This document shows positions 60,401-64,000 of a stretch of 64,000 nucleotides of DNA, one piece after another. Position numbers and translations under genes: made by a program. Each line of letters opens with the position of its first letter. Within the stretch, counting starts at the first letter, position 1. The notes under the pieces are model-generated. The model had not been told where the DNA came from and did no database searches. It was given only the letters and a program-made list of their open reading frames with translations. Source of the DNA: Gordionus sp. m RMFG-2023 (taxonomy: Eukaryota; Nematomorpha; Gordioida; Chordodea; Parachordodidae). The stretch covers positions 43,563,366 to 43,627,365 of the forward strand of contig NC_088777.1 in the NCBI RefSeq assembly GCF_954871325.1. The letters are read 5' to 3'.

Positions 60401-61078
60401 CAACCTGTGCCCCATCTTTTCTTTGTGCTTTTTAAGTCCCGACTCATATGAGATAGAATCTTTAAATTGTACAAAAGCTTCTGTGCATCTTCCCTCCTCA
60501 TCTTTAGGGACCATTATGCCATTGGGGATGATATCAAGCCCTTAATATTTACAATATTATTTATATTACCAATCCCTTTAATATTATTATTTTTAATACC
60601 TGTGAAAAAAGTTTCTATTTCTTCAGTTGTACATTTATAAGGTAACCCTCTTAATCTAACAACAAAATCATCATGACCAGCTCTTTCTTTATAATATTCA
60701 TAATCATCTGAGTTTGCTTCATCAACTAAATCAAAAATTATTTTTTACTATATTACTAAAAGAAATACCTTCAATATAACGATTGTCTATGTAACGTTTA
60801 TCTTTTTTTAATGCTTCAGCAAAGTCATTACTATTTGCAAACTCAACATAGGCCTCACCACTAGGGCGCCCATCTTTAGAGTTATTAAATACGACACCTT
60901 TATATCCCTCCATAATTTTTAAGCCTAAATAAATTTATTTCGGAGATATATTAAAATATTTACCTTCAAAAAATTTTTCTATATCAACATAAGATGTTGA
61001 CCAAGGTAAACCCCTTAACTTGACAATATACCTTTCTGTTCGTTCCAAATCCAATGGTATTTCTTGAGTATCGCTCAT
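54481..61078 (-). CDS. HNRNPH: hnRNP H/F-type RNA-binding protein, three quasi-RRMs
   Basis: Nine exons in a single frame: 61,078-60,964; 60,924-60,769; 60,725-60,600; 60,540-60,405; 57,760-57,498; 57,428-57,190; 55,326-55,188; 54,990-54,667; 54,614-54,481 (stop). 1,632 bases, 543 residues. qRRM1 (residues about 17-97) has YIVKLRGLPWSTSYVDIEKF and GRPSGEAYVEF. qRRM2 (about 107-185) has FVVRLRGLPYKCTTEEIETF and GRCTEAFVQF. qRRM3 (about 320-400) has FWIKLRGLPFVTDEEDIHK, GRATGEAFAEF and GHRYIELF. A glycine-rich GGMGGGG linker precedes qRRM3 and an Asn/Gln/Ser/Met-rich low-complexity tail follows. Vertebrate hnRNP H/F proteins bind G-tracts in RNA and regulate splicing in the nucleus. Introns 1-3 and 8 are 40-60 bases; introns 4 (2.6 kb) and 6 (1.9 kb) are long, intron 4 with MITEs. 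The join of exon 5 to exon 6 is the least certain. Confidence 0.93.
55327..57189 (-). other. hnRNP gene intron 6, non-coding
   Basis: 1.9 kb of AT-rich sequence between the first and second halves of qRRM3. No repeat ends or reading frames of note. Confidence 0.65.
57265..57372 (-). other. Glycine-rich coding island in the hnRNP gene, G-tract rich in the mRNA
   Basis: On the coding strand this segment is a run of GGN codons between ATGs (ATGGGAGGTGGTGGGATGGG and similar), giving repeated GGMGGGG. It is the most GC-rich coding stretch in the window and contains many GGG tracts, the known binding motif of hnRNP H/F proteins. Confidence 0.8.
59445..59639. mobile_element. MITE family B, copy 5, in hnRNP intron 4
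   Basis: Ends AGTATCATTGTTAAATGACT and, inverted, AGTTTTATTAAATGGCTCTC. The interior TATTTTAGCCTAAAAATATT and ATAGATGGTAGAAAGG fits the family. 195 bases. Confidence 0.75.
59853..60016. mobile_element. Full-length GC-rich hAT MITE in hnRNP intron 4
   Basis: Ends CAGAGACCTGCAGGCACAG and, inverted, CAGAAACCTGCAGAGGTATC. The core AAATCACCATTATTATCTA is shared with the copies at 30,733 and 48,775. 164 bases, the shortest complete copy. Confidence 0.85.
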
Positions 61079-62435
61079 AATTAAAAATGGAGTTTACAAG
61101 TTCTAAAAAAAATCAGGACAAAAAATATAATAAATGTCAATCAATTGAATAATATTATACTACTCCATATTATATATATTCGGCCACTGACCATTTTTCA
61201 TTTTCATGAATTTTAAATTAAATAAAATTTTAAAAGAAATATTTTTATTTAAAATTTATAATAGCTTAATATAAGATCAACTCATAATTTTCATCAATAT
61301 TTTTAAGCTCATATTATGCTTCATAGTGCTTGTTCGTTATCAAAAAAAATAAACTTTCTAATATACAAATTATGTTTATCAATAAATTTTTTTAAATCTT
61401 CGTGTAAATCACAAAGAATATCTTAGGCCTAAAGTTAGTCATTTAACGTTAGTGTTTTTAAAAAGCCAAATGTGTTTTAAAAACTCCTAGATTTAGATTT
61501 TAGCAAAAATAACAGTGACGAAGCGTCAAGTATATTACTAGAAAAGCAATCGAAAATTTTTTTATTTTTATTTATTACCATGAAAAAATTAAAATATATA
61601 AATAAGTACGTCTTTGTTTTTGAGTAAAATGATCAAGTACTGAATTATAAAAGTTATTGCTAGATTTTCAATTTTTTAATAAATTTTTTCCAATCTAAAT
61701 CAAAAATAGATTTAAAATTCAAAAATTTTATTTTACATTAAACTTATAATTTATTCATTAAAAGTTAGCGTAATATTATAAAATGATTACAAAATGATTA
61801 CAAAATTCTGAATAAATTTATTTGTTTAAAATAATTTGTTTATAATTAATGGGCATCATGGCTAAGCAAGGATTTATAAATTCCTTTGCATGATAAAAAT
61901 ATCCTTTACAATCTTGAACTGATATCTATAAATATAAATGGGAAAAAAAATAATATTTATATCTTTTTTATATATACGTTTTAATATTATATATATTTTA
62001 GTCTTAATATTTCTACAATATATATTTATTTAAATTATAAGTTCATACATATGAGATAAAATTTGCACTTAAATATTTTTATTTTTTAGTTAAAAAAGCG
62101 TTAAATAAAAGTATATCAAATTATATCTTAAAAAAGTGTCTATAAACAGATAACTCAGAAATAGTATATAGTTTATAGATATAGATACAGATACTTTTTA
62201 TGCAACTCAGATAATCATAATAAATTTTCAATAGTATAAATAGAATAGCAATTAATTATTGCTGAAAAAAATTTTTTATTTTAAAAAAGTAAGAAAAAAA
62301 TATAAAATTATTTTTTGTTTGCTTCTCCAATGCTTATTTTTAAATGTAAAATTACACAATACATTGGTAGATTTTCTCTTCATTTATTAAAAAAATAAGC
62401 AATATTAAATTTGCTTTTCTCATGTCTTATATATA
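61079..62435. other. AT-rich region upstream of the hnRNP gene
   Basis: It should contain the promoter and 5' untranslated region of the minus-strand hnRNP gene. No defined promoter motif, gene or repeat can be supported. Confidence 0.4.
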
Positions 62436-62650
62436 TTTTTTTTAACGTAGTAAATTAGTAAATATTTTAACACAATAAAATAGTAATTTTTTTAACGTAG
62501 TAAAAATAATAATAATTTTTTTAACTTAGTAAAAATAATAGTAATTTTTTTATCGTATTAAAAATAATATAATTCTTCTTAACGTAGTAAAAATAATATT
62601 AATATTTTTAACGTTATAATGTATATTTTTTTTAACGAAGTGAAATTAGT
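62436..62650. repeat. Degenerate tandem repeat, units about 33-36 bases
   Basis: TTTTTTTAACGTAGTAAAAA occurs about five times with small variations (CTTAGT, CGTATT, CGAAGT) and AATAATAATAA spacers. Confidence 0.75.
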
Positions 62651-63306
62651 TTTTAAAAGCATATTATAAAGATTATATTATTAAAAAATTTTATTGGAAA
62701 AATTTCAAGAAAAGCAATGCTTCCCATGCTTTTATGGAAGTTTTGTCACTGCAAAATAATATTATGTAATCCTGTAGATTTTATCGTATTATAAGAATCA
62801 AGAAAGAATTCTTTCATACGGTGTCTACATGACAGGATATTGAATGCAACCCCCCTACATTAATCAATACCCCAACCCCTCCCCTAAAAAATTTGCCGCC
62901 TTCGGCAGCGCTATTTTCACATTATTAATTATAATTTTTTAATTATAATAGTAGTTCCTTCATAAATTTTTAAGGAATAATTTAAATTATTAATGCTCTA
63001 ATTAAAATATTGTAAACCTAAAAGAATTATTTTTTAGAACATGAATTTAATTAAAATTTTACATTTACATACAATAAATGAATTATTATAGTATTTTGTA
63101 TGGCGTGAATATGAGTATACTGATTGAATCTCTAACCCTCTTAAATTACTTTTAAAAGAATAGCTAGAACTCATCCAGAAATTGTTTTATTTGGAAATTA
63201 ATGTCTATGATTGTGTGCAATATACAGATTTGGTCCATTTTTAGCGATATGATTGTATTATAATAGGTCTATAATAAAAGTATTAATTTTTACAGAAATA
63301 CATATT
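62651..63306. other. Spacer with C-tract block and a small GC hairpin
   Basis: GAATGCAACCCCCCTACATT and CCCCAACCCCTCCCC near 62,850-62,880 resemble repeat family C. TTGCCGCCTTCGGCAGCG just after can fold into a short hairpin. No gene. Confidence 0.45.
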
Positions 63307-63450
63307 GCCTTATATCATCTAAAAATTTAATAGATAACCCTCCAATATATTTACCCTCCACCGACTCCACCCCTTTTGTCTACCCACTACCCCCCCCCCC
63401 TCAAAAAATGGATGCAAACTATTCCTACCACAACCGCTCATGTATACTCT
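63307..63450 (-). repeat. Repeat family C, copy 2
   Basis: The reverse complement carries CATGAGCGG, CAGTTTGCATCC-like AATAGTTTGCATCCATTTTT, a G10 tract, GTAGTGGGTAG and GGAGGGTTATCTATTAAATT in the same order as copy 1 at 18,690-18,850. Confidence 0.65.
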
Positions 63451-63654
63451 AGCTACTAGAATTAACTTCAAAGATTCAAAAAAATTTTCCAAGCCTGGCA
63501 CAAACCCTTATCCAAAATTTTAATTTATTTTATTTGATTAAATAAACAATATTTAAGTGTATTTAGGCAATCCTTTTGTTTTATTATTAGGAGAAAAAAA
63601 TTGCAATATTTCTTTAAATTAGCGACTGTTTTAAATTGTTAAATTTAATATTTT

Positions 63655-63803
63655 TAGACCCAAGCCTAGCTTATGCCCATTAAAAAAATTTTCAAAACCC
63701 AGACCCGGCCTTGGCCCGCTAGAAAATATATTAGGCCCATATCCTGCCCATTGACCTGCATACCGTGGGCCGGCCCAGTCAATAAAAGTCTCTGATCTTG
63801 ATA
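63655..63803. mobile_element. GC-rich hAT MITE remnant
   Basis: CCCAGACCCGGCCTTGGCCC and CGTGGGCCGGCCCAG blocks alternate with AT spacers. The right end AAAAGTCTCTGATC contains a decayed CAGAGAC terminus in inverted form. The left end is not clear. Confidence 0.55.
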
Positions 63804-64000
63804 CATTATTATATTCAATACGATAACAGATTTTATTTGGCATTGGAACATAAAATTATTTAATTATGCAACTATCTTTTCAACATATTTCAAAAAAAAA
63901 GGTTCCGTTAGAGAATAAATATCAATTAAAATTTGTGTAATTGTGATAGAGTTAAATATTTGTCAAAAACCAGGATTAAAATTGAGTTAGTAATGAAAGG
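63804..64000. other. Window end, nothing recognised
   Basis: AT-rich sequence without a supported feature. Confidence 0.4.

Larger units (their letters stand above)
57761..60404 (-). other. hnRNP gene intron 4, mostly non-coding
   Basis: 2.6 kb between exons 4 and 5. Apart from the two MITEs listed separately (59,445-59,639 and 59,853-60,016) it is AT-rich with no recognised feature. Confidence 0.7.

Overview
The window looks like nuclear DNA of an AT-rich invertebrate animal. It holds three recognisable intron-bearing animal genes (a UBALD-type gene, a BAIAP3/Munc13-4-type gene and an hnRNP H/F-type gene), many introns of only about 40-60 bases, and heavy loading with animal-type mobile elements (hAT, pogo/Tigger, non-LTR and LTR retrotransposons, MITEs). 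I cannot name the taxon. No rRNA, tRNA or CRISPR array was seen.

Layout. 1-2,120: two halves of a decayed hAT transposase lying head to head. 2,490-7,075: exon-like pieces of one or two unidentified genes, split by a hAT-like element (2,783-6,573) that itself carries a nearly complete but decayed LINE (LINE copy 1, minus strand). 8,819-9,424: a probable TIR element. 10,131-10,611: a three-exon UBALD gene (minus) with one apparent single-base frameshift. 13,270-20,890: a nested stack, where LINE copy 2 is split by a hAT element (14,083-18,646) that carries an LTR retrotransposon fossil (14,487-17,235), plus a further repeat. 21,710-22,670: a telomere-like-sequence MITE, a LINE 3' fragment and another hAT MITE. 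24,420-25,930: a 1.5 kb pure purine satellite whose unit changes stepwise. 27,190-30,047: a decayed hAT with a BED-finger transposase, split by a MITE with a perfect 8-bp target duplication. 32,696-35,896: a pogo/Tigger element whose transposase gene has two tiny introns.

36,554-49,799 holds the best gene, a BAIAP3/Munc13-4 homologue on the plus strand. I could model it as 31 exons in a single consistent frame of about 1,095 residues (C2A-MUN-C2B), with the calcium-binding aspartates of both C2 domains present. At least seven of its introns carry MITEs or LINE fragments. 50,417-51,561 is an internally deleted hAT. 52,086-52,359 is a possible exon of a small cysteine-rich secreted protein. 54,481-61,078 (minus) is an hnRNP H/F homologue of nine exons and 543 residues, with three quasi-RRMs, a glycine-rich linker and an Asn/Gln/Met-rich tail. 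The rest of the right end is AT-rich DNA with tandem repeats and MITE remnants.

The genes do not form a pathway unit. BAIAP3-type proteins act in calcium-triggered exocytosis and hnRNP H/F proteins in RNA splicing. What the window mainly shows is how a small set of TE families (GC-rich-ended hAT MITEs, a second MITE family with GAGCCGTTTAA ends, and one endonuclease-bearing LINE family) has expanded the introns and spacers of ordinary compact genes. Exon models were built by eye from splice-site phase and domain knowledge, not from a search.
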